Source: Halorussus marinus (GTDB taxonomy: Archaea > Halobacteriota > Halobacteria > Halobacteriales > Haladaptataceae). Taken from it: a stretch of 64,000 nt of DNA. The stretch is taken from NCBI RefSeq assembly GCF_004765795.1, contig NZ_SBIV01000004.1, positions 62,001 to 126,000 on the forward strand, read 5' to 3'. Of this stretch, positions 23,526-32,273 are shown in pieces (positions within the stretch are counted from its first letter, which is position 1; each line of letters opens with the position of its first letter). The notes below the pieces were generated by a model. The model saw only the letters and a program-made list of their open reading frames with translations, was not told the DNA's origin and did not search any database. Made by a program: the position numbers and the translations under genes.

Positions 23526-25490
23526 TCAGTCGAGGAACGTCTCGACCAGTTTGCGCTGGGCGGCCCGGAGGTGCTGGTGGAGCGTCGGCGAGGAGACCCC
23601 AAGCGAGTCGGCGACCTCCTCGGCGGTGCTCCCGCGGGGGTAGTCGTAGTAGCCCGCAAAGTAGGCCGCCCGGAGCGCGCTTCGCTGTTTTTCGGTCAGT
23701 TCCTCGGTCAACGTTCGCCGGAACTCCCGGGCGGTGTTGACCGGTCGATTGGTCTCGCGCTTGCTCACCAGTTCCGCGTCGGGGTACGACCGGCGCAACT
23801 CTTCGACGACCGAGCGGACGTCCAGATCGTGGGGCGCCTCGGTCCGCACCCGGACACCCCCGAAGTCGGCGGACGCCGACGTGACGACGGTCCCGGCGTT
23901 GACGAGGTGTTCGACCGGCGAGGACTCGTGGACGATCTCCAGTAGGCATCCGTCGTCGTCGGTGACGACGCGGCTCTCCGCGACCGACGCCGCATCCCGG
24001 AGCCGGTCGCGGACCGCCGACGCCGAGGCCCCTTCGACCGCGACGTACTCCAAAAGCCGGTCTTCGGCGGCCGGAACGAACCCCTCGAGCCGACACCGAC
24101 AGTCGAGGGCCGCCGGGAGGACGCCGAACACCGAGTTCGAGTCGGGGAGCCGAAACTCGAGTTCGACGGCGGTGTCCGAGAGCATCAAGTTCCGGTTTTT
24201 GACCGCGTTGATCGCGAACGCGACGACCTCTCCGAGCGTTTCGAGCGCAGTGAGCTCCCGGTCGCCGAACGTGTCGGTGCACGCGCCGCTGATCCCCAGC
24301 ACGCCGTGGTTGGTGTTACCGTAGCTCAGCGGCACCAGCACCGCAGAGACCATCCCGAGTTCGCGCATGCACTCGCGTTCGCGCTCCGAGAGGCGGTCGG
24401 CGTCGGCGGCGTCCGCGATGACGACCGACTCGCCGTCGCTGACGACCTGCGAGAAGGCGTTTTCGGACTCCGGGCGGGCGCTGGTCGCCGCGACGAGCCG
24501 GTCGACGGCGTCGCGGTCGGCGCCGACGACGACGCTCGGGGTCGTCCGCTCGTCTTTGACCCACGGGCCGGCGACCCACGCGAACTGATAGAACTCCGAA
24601 TTGGCGAGCCCCTCACAGACCGACCGCTCGATCTCCTCGCGGGAGGCCGACTCGACCAGCGACTGGAGGATCCGGTTTATGAGGTCGTTGATCCGGGTGA
24701 GCGTCCCGAGCTGGTCGTTTCTGATCGCGAGCTCGCGTTCGTTGGCGCGGCGATCGGTCACGTCGCGGGCGACCCACACGACCGCCCGGCGCCCGTCGAC
24801 CGGTTCGGCGAGCGGCGCGACCCGTCCCTCGAACCACCGCTCGCCGTCGTCGGTCTCGATCTGATACTCGACGGTCTGGACGTCGCCGCGCTCCAGCGTG
24901 GCCCGGATGTGATCGACGAATCGGTCCGCGGTCTCGTCGGCGAAGGCGTCGTGGACGTACCGGCCGACGAGCGACTCGGGTTCGTAGGTCTTCAGTTCGG
25001 CCGTTCCGGGACTCGACAGCACCTCCAGATACCGGCCCGCCTCGTCCAAGACGAACGCGACGTCCGGGAAGGCGTTGGTCAGCTCGCGGAGTCGGTCGCC
25101 GGGCAGACCGGGCTCGGACGCGCCGGCCGCTCGCCGGATCCGCTCACACAGCTCCTCGCCGCCGGCCGACTTCGGCAGGTAGTCGGTCGCACCCGCCCCG
25201 AGGGCGTCGCTGGCGACGGTCTCGCTCCCCGAGTCGGTGAAGATCACGAACGGGAGATCGGGTCGCTCGGCCCGGACCGACGCGAGCAGGTCGATCCCGT
25301 CGGTCTCGGGCAGGTCGTACTCGCTGACGACGCAGTCGATCCCGCCGTCGGTGAGCCGCTCGCGGGCGGCCGCCGCCGAGTCGACCCGTTTGCCCGTCAG
25401 GTCCGGGGCGTCCGCGACCGGCGCCGGCGGCGGTTCGGCGTCGACATAGAGGAACTCGATCCCGGTCGCCGTTCGGTCGCGATCTGTCAC
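23526..25490 (-). CDS. Bat-type regulator: receiver-like, PAS, GAF and HTH-10 domains
   Basis: A 654-residue regulator. About residues 10-125 form a response-regulator-like domain (FLYVDAEP, CVVSEYDLPETDG, PFVIFTDSG, DYLPKSAG); about 135-255 a PAS domain (AFPDVAFVLDEAGRYLEV...WVARDVTDRRANERE); about 265-415 a GAF domain (YQFAWVAGPW...VPLSYGNTNHGVLGI); then the Bat HTH region ending in an HTH-10 motif (LTEKQRSALRAAYFAGYYDYPRGSTAEEVADSLGVSSPTLHQHLRAA, residues broken here for length). The expected phosphoacceptor Asp is Glu57. It probably senses a ligand, redox state or light and controls transcription; the target is unknown. Confidence 0.9.
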   Translation of the reverse strand: MTDRDRTATGIEFLYVDAEPPPAPVADAPDLTGKRVDSAAAARERLTDGGIDCVVSEYDLPETDGIDLLASVRAERPDLPFVIFTDSGSETVASDALGAGATDYLPKSAGGEELCERIRRAAGASEPGLPGDRLRELTNAFPDVAFVLDEAGRYLEVLSSPGTAELKTYEPESLVGRYVHDAFADETADRFVDHIRATLERGDVQTVEYQIETDDGERWFEGRVAPLAEPVDGRRAVVWVARDVTDRRANERELAIRNDQLGTLTRINDLINRILQSLVESASREEIERSVCEGLANSEFYQFAWVAGPWVKDERTTPSVVVGADRDAVDRLVAATSARPESENAFSQVVSDGESVVIADAADADRLSERERECMRELGMVSAVLVPLSYGNTNHGVLGISGACTDTFGDRELTALETLGEVVAFAINAVKNRNLMLSDTAVELEFRLPDSNSVFGVLPAALDCRCRLEGFVPAAEDRLLEYVAVEGASASAVRDRLRDAASVAESRVVTDDDGCLLEIVHESSPVEHLVNAGTVVTSASADFGGVRVRTEAPHDLDVRSVVEELRRSYPDAELVSKRETNRPVNTAREFRRTLTEELTEKQRSALRAAYFAGYYDYPRGSTAEEVADSLGVSSPTLHQHLRAAQRKLVETFLD

Positions 25491-25602
25491 GCGTTAGCGA
25501 AACGTGCGCCTCGATACACCTAAGCGCCCCGGTTAGCGCGCCGACACGTCGATCGATCCGAATCCGGTTCAGTTTTCCCCCGGACGCGCGAAACGGACCC
25601 CA

Positions 25603-27324
25603 ATGGACGACGAACTCCGAGACCGGATCGAGACGGAGGCCGAGAAGCACGCCCTCGTCAACGCGGTCAAGCACGGTAGCGAGGCCGACGTGGGCGCGAT
25701 CATGGGGCCGCTGATGGGCGACAACCCCGACTTCCGCCAGCACGGCGACGAGATCCCCGGCGTCATCGGGCCGGTCATTTCGCGGGTCAACGGCCTCGAC
25801 CCCGACGAGCGCCGCGACCGCCTCGCGGACCTCGCGCCCGACTGGCTCGCCGAGATCGAGAGCGACGACGAGGACGACAGCTTACTGCCCGACCTGCCGA
25901 ACGCCGAGGAGTACGATCAGGTCCGCATGCGGTGTGCCCCGAACCCCAACGGGCCGTGGCACATCGGCCACGCCCGGATGCCCGCGGTCATCGGCACCTA
26001 CGCCGAGGAGTACGACGGGGAGTTCATCGTCCGGTTCGACGACACCGATCCCGAGACCAAGCGCCCGCTTCTGTGGGCTTACGACGAGATCCTCGACGAG
26101 ATCGACTACCTCGGCTTCGAGCCCGCCGAGGTCTACCGCGCCAGCGACCGGCTCGAGACGTACTACGACCACGCCCGTCGGCTCATCGAGAAGGGCGGCG
26201 CCTACACCTGCTCGTGTCCGGCCGGGGAGTTCTCGGACCTGAAGAACGACGCCGAGCCGTGTCCCCACCGCGACAAGGACCCCGAGACCACGATGGCGGA
26301 GTTCGAGTCGATGGTCGACGGCGAGTACGAGTCGGGCGAGATGGTGCTCCGGGTGAAGACCGACATCGAGCACAAGAACCCCGCGCTCCGAGACTGGGTC
26401 GCGTTCCGGATCATCGACACGCCCCACCCGCGCGAGGCGGCCGAGGACGACCGGTGTTGGCCGATGCTCGACTTCCAGTCGGGGGTCGACGACCACCTGA
26501 CCGGCGTCACCCACATCATCCGGGGGATCGACCTCCAGGACTCGGCGAAGCGCCAGCGGTTCGTCTACGACTACTTCGACTGGGAGTACCCCGAGGTCAT
26601 CCACTGGGGCCACGTTCAGGTCGACGAGTACGACGTGAAGATGTCGACCTCCACGATCGGAGAGCTCATCGAGGCCGGCGACCTCGACGGCTGGGACGAC
26701 CCGCGGGCGCCGACGCTCCCGAGCGTCGAGCGCCGGGGCATCCGCGGCGAGGCGCTGGTCGAGGCGATGGTCGGGCTCGGCACCTCCACGAGCAACGTCG
26801 ATCTGGCGATGAGCACGGTGTACGCGAACAACCGCGAGCTGATCGACGACGAGGCCGACCGCTACTTCTTCGTGCGCGAGGACCACGCCGACTTCACGCT
26901 CGCCGGCGAGCCCCCCGAGACCGCGAGCCCGCCGGTCCATCCCGACCACGAGGACAGGGGCACCCGCGACATCGACCCCGGCAACCGGGTCCGCATCGAG
27001 GAGCCCGACGTCCCGGCCGACGGCGAGCGCGTCTGGCTCAAGGGGTTCGGCTGCTTCCGGCGCGACGGCGAGACCTTCGAGTACGCCGGCGACGACATCG
27101 CCGCGGTCCGCGAGGAGGGCGTCGACGTGATCCACTGGGTGCCCGCCGACAGCGCGACACTCACCCGGATGCGGACCATGGACGGCGACGTGATCGGCTA
27201 CGCAGAGCCCGGATTCCGGGAGGCCGACCCCGACGAGGTGGTCCAGTTCGAGCGCGTCGGGTTCGCCCGGGTCGATCGACAGGAGGCCGACGACGAGACG
27301 GTCGCGTACTTCGCTCACGAGTGA
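25603..27324 (+). CDS. gltX: Glutamyl-tRNA synthetase (archaeal, non-discriminating type)
   Basis: A 573-residue class I synthetase. The HIGH motif is NPNGPWHIGHAR, the KMSKS-like loop is YDVKMSTST, and the catalytic domain includes FIVRFDDTDPETKRP and DHLTGVTHIIRGIDL. An archaeal N-terminal helical domain (about 100 residues) precedes it and an anticodon-binding beta-barrel domain follows (VHPDHEDRGTRDIDPG...VWLKGFG). It charges tRNA-Glu and, as in most archaea, probably also tRNA-Gln for later amidation. It is divergent from the Bat-type regulator. Confidence 0.95.
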   Translation: MDDELRDRIETEAEKHALVNAVKHGSEADVGAIMGPLMGDNPDFRQHGDEIPGVIGPVISRVNGLDPDERRDRLADLAPDWLAEIESDDEDDSLLPDLPNAEEYDQVRMRCAPNPNGPWHIGHARMPAVIGTYAEEYDGEFIVRFDDTDPETKRPLLWAYDEILDEIDYLGFEPAEVYRASDRLETYYDHARRLIEKGGAYTCSCPAGEFSDLKNDAEPCPHRDKDPETTMAEFESMVDGEYESGEMVLRVKTDIEHKNPALRDWVAFRIIDTPHPREAAEDDRCWPMLDFQSGVDDHLTGVTHIIRGIDLQDSAKRQRFVYDYFDWEYPEVIHWGHVQVDEYDVKMSTSTIGELIEAGDLDGWDDPRAPTLPSVERRGIRGEALVEAMVGLGTSTSNVDLAMSTVYANNRELIDDEADRYFFVREDHADFTLAGEPPETASPPVHPDHEDRGTRDIDPGNRVRIEEPDVPADGERVWLKGFGCFRRDGETFEYAGDDIAAVREEGVDVIHWVPADSATLTRMRTMDGDVIGYAEPGFREADPDEVVQFERVGFARVDRQEADDETVAYFAHE

Positions 27325-27501
27325 GCGCCGGCTGACGGCTCCCCGCGTTCGTATTCCGACGCGCGGCCGCTAAACCCATCCAAACAGTAATAGCCGTGGC
27401 TCCGGTGCGTACGCGTGGCAGTTCCGGGTCGGGGCCGTGCGTTCGCCGACCGCGGTGTCGTCGCTCGCCCGGTCCCGGACGGATGCCGGGGGGAAAACGA
27501 C

Positions 27502-28713
27502 ATGAGCGACAACCGATCCGAAGCGAGTGGAGGGGGCGTGGAGCGACGCGAGTTCGTCCGGGGATGTGGCGCGCTCGCCGCGTTCGCGGCCGCGGGCGTC
27601 TCGGCGGGGGACGTGACGGCGCAGTCCGACCGGCCCGAGGGCGACCTCGAAGCGCTCCTCGAAGAGATGCCGAGAAACTGGGGCCGGTGGGGCGAGGACG
27701 ACGAGCTCGGCGCGTTGAACTTCCTCGGGAGCGCGGAGGCACTCGCCGGCGTTCGAGCGGCGACGCGGGAGGACGCGACCGGGATCGAGACGTTCACGCT
27801 CCAGACGTCGATGACCGGCGAGGTGGACCGCGACCCGATCTTTCCGACGCGGACCGTCGCCCGGCGCACCAACGCGCAGGACGAGCGATCCTACCGAGAG
27901 GGTGAGGCCGAGCCGTCGGCGGGCGGGCTCAAGTTCTCCGACGACCGGTTCGTCAACTCGCTGTACCCGCAGGGGACGACCCACGTCGACGCGCCCGGCC
28001 ACGCGTGGTACGGCGACCGGATCTACAACGGGTTCGACGCCGAGACCACCGCGGCGACCAAGGAGTTCGACGAGCCCCTCGAAGGGTGTGGGGGCGAGTC
28101 GGTGTCCGAAACGCGCGGGCTCGGGCGAGCCGACGTCTCGCACGTCGCGGACCACGGCATCGTCGGCCGCGGCGTCCTCCTTGACGTCGGGCGGGCGATG
28201 GGCGGGGCCGGCGATCGACTGGAACCCAACGCCTGCATCTCGCGCGCGGACCTCGAACGCACCGCCGACGAACAGGGGGTGGCGCTCGGACCCCGCGACG
28301 TGCCGGTGATCCGGACCGGCTCGGTCGCCCGCGCCCGCGACGACGACCCCGAACACGAGTGGGCGCCGCTCGAAGAGCCGGGGCTGTGCTACAGCGAGGG
28401 GCTCGTCGAGTGGGTCCACGAGATGGAGTTTCCCGTCATCGGCGGCGACACGCTGAGCGTCGAGAAGAACGTACAGATCATCGACGGCGAGGAGTATCTG
28501 GTGCCGCTCCACGGTGCGTTCCACCGGAATCTCGGCGTGCCGTTCGCCGAGGTGCTGTGGCTCGAAGACCTCGCTGAAAGCGCGGCCGCCGACGGCGTGT
28601 ACGACTTCCTGTTTACGGGCGCGCCGATCAACATCGAGCGCGCGACCGGCGCGATGATCAATCCGGTCGCGATGAAAGCCACGACGCCCGAGAGCGCCGA
28701 CGAGTCGGAGTGA
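27502..28713 (+). CDS. Tat-exported cyclase family protein (kynurenine-formamidase-like fold)
   Basis: A 403-residue protein. The N-terminus has a Tat-type signal (VERREFVRGCGALAAFAAAGVS). The cyclase motif is YPQGTTHVDAPGH; the classical form is HxGTHxDxPxH, so the first His is Gln here. RGVLLDVGRAMGG, PVIRTGS and EFPVIGGDTLSVE are further family segments. It may hydrolyse an amide or lactone outside the cell. The Gln substitution occurs in some long-form cyclases and may alter the metal site. ATG 27502 is the start that leaves a normal signal length. Confidence 0.82.
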   Translation: MSDNRSEASGGGVERREFVRGCGALAAFAAAGVSAGDVTAQSDRPEGDLEALLEEMPRNWGRWGEDDELGALNFLGSAEALAGVRAATREDATGIETFTLQTSMTGEVDRDPIFPTRTVARRTNAQDERSYREGEAEPSAGGLKFSDDRFVNSLYPQGTTHVDAPGHAWYGDRIYNGFDAETTAATKEFDEPLEGCGGESVSETRGLGRADVSHVADHGIVGRGVLLDVGRAMGGAGDRLEPNACISRADLERTADEQGVALGPRDVPVIRTGSVARARDDDPEHEWAPLEEPGLCYSEGLVEWVHEMEFPVIGGDTLSVEKNVQIIDGEEYLVPLHGAFHRNLGVPFAEVLWLEDLAESAAADGVYDFLFTGAPINIERATGAMINPVAMKATTPESADESE

Positions 28714-28878
28714 TCAGAGCCACGAGTCGCCGTCGGCGTCGAGGGGCTCGGCGACCACGCCGTCGCGCTGGACCAGCGCGCGGGCGTGAGCCACACACAC
28801 CTCGCGGTTCTCGGCCCACGGGACGTGGAGCCTGACCGCGGCCGGCGCCTCGCAGTCGTCCTCGGCGCACTCGGGCAC
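28714..28878 (-). CDS. 54-residue zinc-finger micro-protein (short gene)
   Basis: A GTG start at 28878 gives a 54-residue protein with Cys4, Cys9, Cys28 and His31: PECAEDDCEAPAAVRLHVPW, then REVCVAHARALVQRDGV, ending GDSWL. The spacing Cx4C-x18-Cx2H suits one zinc ion, and the Cys/His-His pattern with the C-terminal CVAHARAL helix is repeated in other small haloarchaeal proteins. Codon use is haloarchaeal (GC third positions). The gene starts 22 nt after the tmcA stop, so it is probably in the tmcA operon. No function is known; a role near tRNA modification is conjecture. Confidence 0.7.
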   Translation of the reverse strand: MPECAEDDCEAPAAVRLHVPWAENREVCVAHARALVQRDGVVAEPLDADGDSWL

Positions 28879-28900
28879 GCCCGACCGTACGGGGTGGCGC

Positions 28901-31228
28901 CTAATCGGTGTACCGCCGCTTCTCTTCGAGGGCCGCCTCGGTGCCGTACCGGTCGACCAACGGCTCGTAGGCGTCGCCGAGCGCGCGCATGCACTGGCCC
29001 GCCGAGTGATAGCCGAGTTCGTCGGCGACCGCGCGCCACGGGTGGCCCTGCAACACCTTCCGGACCAACAGGCGCTCGTGGCGGGCCGAGAGCGCCGGCG
29101 CTCGGTCCGCGGCGTCGACGAAGTACCGGAGCGCCACTCGCCGGAAGGGACGGGGCGCGGCGTCGTAGAGCCCGGGGCCGTAGGCGCTGGCCGCGACCGC
29201 CCGCCAGTCCCACGCCGAGAGGTCGAGTCCGATCTCGGCGTCGAGCGACCCCAACAGCTCCCGGACCACGTCGGGATCGGCGTCGCGAAGCGGGTCGGCC
29301 AGCATCGACCCGATCCGGGAGCCGAGCCACCCCGCGTGGCGGTCCCGGAGCGCCCGGCCCGCCTCGGTGAGCGGGTCGAGCATGAGCGCGGAGTACTCGC
29401 CGCTCTCGTCGTTGCGCGTGGTCGAGAGCTGGACCGCGCCGTAGCCGTTCGCGCGCCAGAACCGGAGGAGTTCCGGAGTCGCGCCGTAGCCGACCCCGAG
29501 CCAGTCGAGTTCGCCGTCGAACTCCGAGCGCACCGCCGACAGCAGTCGCGAGCCGAGCCCGCGCGACCTGACCGCGTGGTGGGTCGCGATGCGCATCACC
29601 CGCAGTCCCTCGGGGGCGCCGGCCGACTCGTCGCGGAGCTGGGAGGTCAGCACGTCGGGGAGCATGTTGCCCCGAACGCGCCCGCCCTCGTACATGTGTT
29701 CGCGGACGTCCGCCGGAAGGCCGCCCTCGCGGGCAAGCAGTGCGACCGCGACGACGTGGCCCGCCCGGTCGGACGCGGTCGAATCGTCGGTGACGAGCGC
29801 CCGGACCGCGAGGTTCGGGGCGTCGAGGAGCCGCGCGAGGTCGGCGGGCTCGGTGCGGTAGTGAGCCAGCACGAGCAGGCCGAACGCCTCCCGAAGCAGA
29901 CGCTCGTCGGCCAGCAGGTCCTGGGGGCCGAGCGCCCGATACGAAACCGACCCGGGAGTGGCCGACTCGACCACCGGATCGACGGCGGGCGCGGCGTCCA
30001 ACAGCAACGCCCGGAACGCCCAGACCTCGACCGGGTCGCCCGGGGCGTACCGGATCGGCTCGTCGAGTCGGGCCTCGGTCACCTCGTGGCGGCTCTCGGC
30101 GAGTCGGTCTCGGAACCGGACCGAAAACCCCCGGCCTGCGCCTTCGTAGCCCCGGACCGTCGTGGTGAACGCGACCCGGTCGGCCGCCAGAAACCGTTCG
30201 AGCAGTCGGACCGAGAGGGCGGCCGCCTCGTCGACGATCACCGCGTCGGGGTCGCCGTGTAGGTCGGCGGCGTCGGTCGGCGTCTCGAAGCGGACGCGCC
30301 CGCCCTCGGCGGTGCGGACGTCCCGCGGCGGGTCGCCGTCGGAACTTCGGTCCGACGAGGATCGCGACTCGCCGAGTCGCTCACCCCGGTCGGTCTCGAC
30401 GCCGCGGTCGAGCGCCCCGAGCAGGCCGCGAGCCCGGACGAACACCTCGCGGGCGCTCCGGTACTCCGGCGCCGTGACCACCACGTCCGCGCCCTCGGCG
30501 GCGAGCGCGCCGGCCGCGATGCCCGCCGCGCTCGATTTCCCCCTGCCCCGGTCGGCCTCCGCGACGACCGCGTTGTCGTCGGCTCCGAGCGCTTCGAGCG
30601 CCCGGACCACGTCGACCTGATCCGCCGTGAGACACGCCTCGTAGGCGGCCGCCGGGAAGCTCCGGTCGGCGGGCACCCCCGGCGGGTCGTCGGCGGTCGC
30701 GAGCCGCGGGGCCGGCCGGGTCAGCCCGTCGCGCTCGACGGTCCCGTCGGCGGCGTCGACGACGGCGACGCCGCGGTGGACTCTGAGCGTCTCGGCGAAC
30801 CGTCGTCGGAACCGTCCGGTCACGTCGTCGAGGTCGGCCGGCGGCACCGCGAGGCTCCTATCGAAGTCGGTCCGGCCGTCGGCGAACGAGTCGAGCCCGG
30901 GCAACAGGAGGACGAACAGCCCGCCGCCCTCGATCGCGCCGACGACCCGACCGACCGCGTTCGGTCGGAAGTCGGCGTGACAGTCGAGCACCACGCACTC
31001 GCGGGTGGTTCCGAGCAGTCGGTCGGCGCGCTTCGGGCCGACGCGCTCGCAGTCGAGGTGGCCGGTCCCGACCAGCGCGGTCGCCTCGCGGTCGATATCG
31101 GCGGCGTCGAGCGCTCGGTCGGCCGCCTCGTAGCAGGCGTCCCGGTCGCCGGTGAGCGCGAGCAGTCGGCGCTCGTCGGTCGCGGCGGCTTCCCGGCGGA
31201 GCGTGGCGGCGACCTCGGCGAGAGTCAT
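28901..31228 (-). CDS. tmcA: tRNA(Met) cytidine acetyltransferase TmcA
   Basis: A 775-residue protein. The N-terminal DUF1726 domain (TLAEVAATLRREAAATDERRLLALTGDRD) is followed by an RNA-helicase-like ATPase with Walker A in AEADRGRGKSSAAG (about residues 224-236) and Walker B around AVIVDEAAAL, and a GNAT domain (LRVMRIATHHAVRSRGLGSRLLSAV). The C-terminal tRNA-binding domain ends the protein. It acetylates cytidine using acetyl-CoA and ATP, giving ac4C in tRNA and, in archaea, at other RNA sites. An Asp/Ser-rich insert (LGESRSSSDRSSDGDP) in the helicase part looks like a lineage-specific loop. Confidence 0.93.
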   Translation of the reverse strand: MTLAEVAATLRREAAATDERRLLALTGDRDACYEAADRALDAADIDREATALVGTGHLDCERVGPKRADRLLGTTRECVVLDCHADFRPNAVGRVVGAIEGGGLFVLLLPGLDSFADGRTDFDRSLAVPPADLDDVTGRFRRRFAETLRVHRGVAVVDAADGTVERDGLTRPAPRLATADDPPGVPADRSFPAAAYEACLTADQVDVVRALEALGADDNAVVAEADRGRGKSSAAGIAAGALAAEGADVVVTAPEYRSAREVFVRARGLLGALDRGVETDRGERLGESRSSSDRSSDGDPPRDVRTAEGGRVRFETPTDAADLHGDPDAVIVDEAAALSVRLLERFLAADRVAFTTTVRGYEGAGRGFSVRFRDRLAESRHEVTEARLDEPIRYAPGDPVEVWAFRALLLDAAPAVDPVVESATPGSVSYRALGPQDLLADERLLREAFGLLVLAHYRTEPADLARLLDAPNLAVRALVTDDSTASDRAGHVVAVALLAREGGLPADVREHMYEGGRVRGNMLPDVLTSQLRDESAGAPEGLRVMRIATHHAVRSRGLGSRLLSAVRSEFDGELDWLGVGYGATPELLRFWRANGYGAVQLSTTRNDESGEYSALMLDPLTEAGRALRDRHAGWLGSRIGSMLADPLRDADPDVVRELLGSLDAEIGLDLSAWDWRAVAASAYGPGLYDAAPRPFRRVALRYFVDAADRAPALSARHERLLVRKVLQGHPWRAVADELGYHSAGQCMRALGDAYEPLVDRYGTEAALEEKRRYTD

Positions 31229-31357
31229 GGCCGAGGGTAGTTCCGAGACGGGTATGGGCGTTGCGACTCCGACCCCCGATCGCGCGAACCGCGGAGGGCG
31301 GGAATGAGTCGGCGACCCGTGGCGCGCCGTCCCACGCCGTGCGGGTATTTGGAAGCG

Positions 31358-31366
31358 CTTTTAAGG
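31358..31366 (+). promoter_or_regulatory. TATA box of the L7Ae-S28e-L24e-ndk operon
   Basis: cttttaagg is followed by a predicted start near 31388 and so by a leader of about 88 nt, unusually long for a haloarchaeal gene. Confidence 0.6.
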
Positions 31367-31399
31367 GGTGACGAACTATCAAGTCGTACAACCTGCGCG

Positions 31400-31454
31400 C
31401 GGTTGATGATGCTCCTAGCCGCACAGGACCACTCCGGCAGGGGAGCCTGAGCCG
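31400..31454 (+). promoter_or_regulatory. K-turn-like leader element of the L7Ae mRNA
   Basis: An outer stem CGGT (31400-31403) / GCCG (31451-31454) and an inner stem GCTCC (31411-31415) / GGAGC (31442-31446) flank GA at 31408-31409 and CTGA at 31447-31450. The box C-like TGATGAT and box D-like CTGA are the pattern bound by L7Ae. It suggests autoregulation by the encoded protein. Confidence 0.5.
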
Positions 31455-31460
31455 ACGTGC

Positions 31461-31469
31461 AGGAGGTGA
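31461..31469 (+). promoter_or_regulatory. Strong Shine-Dalgarno sequence before L7Ae
   Basis: aggaggtga lies 7 nt before the ATG at 31477. Such a full anti-16S match is rare in haloarchaea, where most mRNAs are leaderless, and confirms the start. Confidence 0.7.
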
Positions 31470-31476
31470 ACAACCA

Positions 31477-31839
31477 ATGCCAGTGTACGTAAACTTCGAC
31501 GTCCCAGCCGACCTTCAGGACCGCGCCGTCGAGGCGCTCGAGGTCGCCCGAGACACAGGTAGCGTCAAGAAAGGAACCAACGAGACGACCAAGGCGATCG
31601 AGCGCGGCAACGCCGAGCTCGTCTACGTCGCCGAAGACGTCCAGCCCGAGGAGATCGTCATGCACCTCCCGGAGCTCGCCGACGAGAAGGGGATCCCCTT
31701 CGTCTTCGTCGAGACCCAGGACGACATCGGTCACGCCGCCGGGCTGGAAGTCGGCAGCGCCGCCGCGGCCGTCGTGGACGCGGGCGAGGCCGACGACGAC
31801 GTGGAGGACATCGCCGGCAAGGTCGAGGAACTTCGGTAA
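31477..31839 (+). CDS. rpl7ae: 50S ribosomal protein L7Ae
   Basis: A 120-residue L7Ae ([43 protein letters not shown]; the [14 protein letters not shown] loop contacts K-turn RNA). It is part of the large ribosomal subunit and of box C/D and H/ACA RNPs and RNase P in archaea. It heads an operon with S28e 12 nt downstream. The strong Shine-Dalgarno and a K-turn-like leader indicate translational control. Confidence 0.97.
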   Translation: MPVYVNFDVPADLQDRAVEALEVARDTGSVKKGTNETTKAIERGNAELVYVAEDVQPEEIVMHLPELADEKGIPFVFVETQDDIGHAAGLEVGSAAAAVVDAGEADDDVEDIAGKVEELR

Positions 31840-31851
31840 GGTGGTTGAGTC

Positions 31852-32076
31852 ATGAGTGCAGAGGAAGCTGAAGAAGGCTCCACGCCCGCCGAAGTGATCG
31901 AGATCGTCGGCAAGACGGGGATGCACGGCGAGGCCATGCAGGTCAAGTGCCGCATCCGCGAGGGCGAGAACCAGGGCCGCATCATCACGCGGAACTGCCT
32001 CGGCCCCGTCCGGGAGGGCGACGTGCTCCAGCTGCGCGAGACCGCCCGCGAAGCCGACTCCATCGGAGGCCAATAA
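31852..32076 (+). CDS. rps28e: 30S ribosomal protein S28e
   Basis: A 74-residue S28e. The core [47 protein letters not shown] ends in the family signature [11 protein letters not shown] (broken here for length). The start follows the L7Ae stop by 12 nt and the ATG of L24e lies 2 nt after its stop, so this is one operon. It is a small-subunit protein near the mRNA exit. Confidence 0.96.
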   Translation: MSAEEAEEGSTPAEVIEIVGKTGMHGEAMQVKCRIREGENQGRIITRNCLGPVREGDVLQLRETAREADSIGGQ

Positions 32077-32078
32077 CG

Positions 32079-32273
32079 ATGCCCCAGACCAGAGAGTGTG
32101 ACTTTTGCGGGTCGGACATCGAGCCCGGCACCGGGACGATGTTCGTCCGCACGGACGGCACCACGATCCACTACTGCTCCGCGAAGTGCGAAAAGAACGC
32201 CGACCTCGGCCGCGAGCCCCGCGATCTGGAGTGGACCGAGGACGGCGGCGGCGCGGGACGCACCGAACAATGA
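32079..32273 (+). CDS. rpl24e: 50S ribosomal protein L24e
   Basis: A 64-residue L24e with a zinc-finger of four Cys in two pairs: [13 protein letters not shown] and YCSAKCEKN, with the typical [16 protein letters not shown] strand between. The tail ([16 protein letters not shown]) is acidic. The stop overlaps the ndk start by 4 nt (ATGA), so translation is coupled. Confidence 0.95.
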   Translation: MPQTRECDFCGSDIEPGTGTMFVRTDGTTIHYCSAKCEKNADLGREPRDLEWTEDGGGAGRTEQ

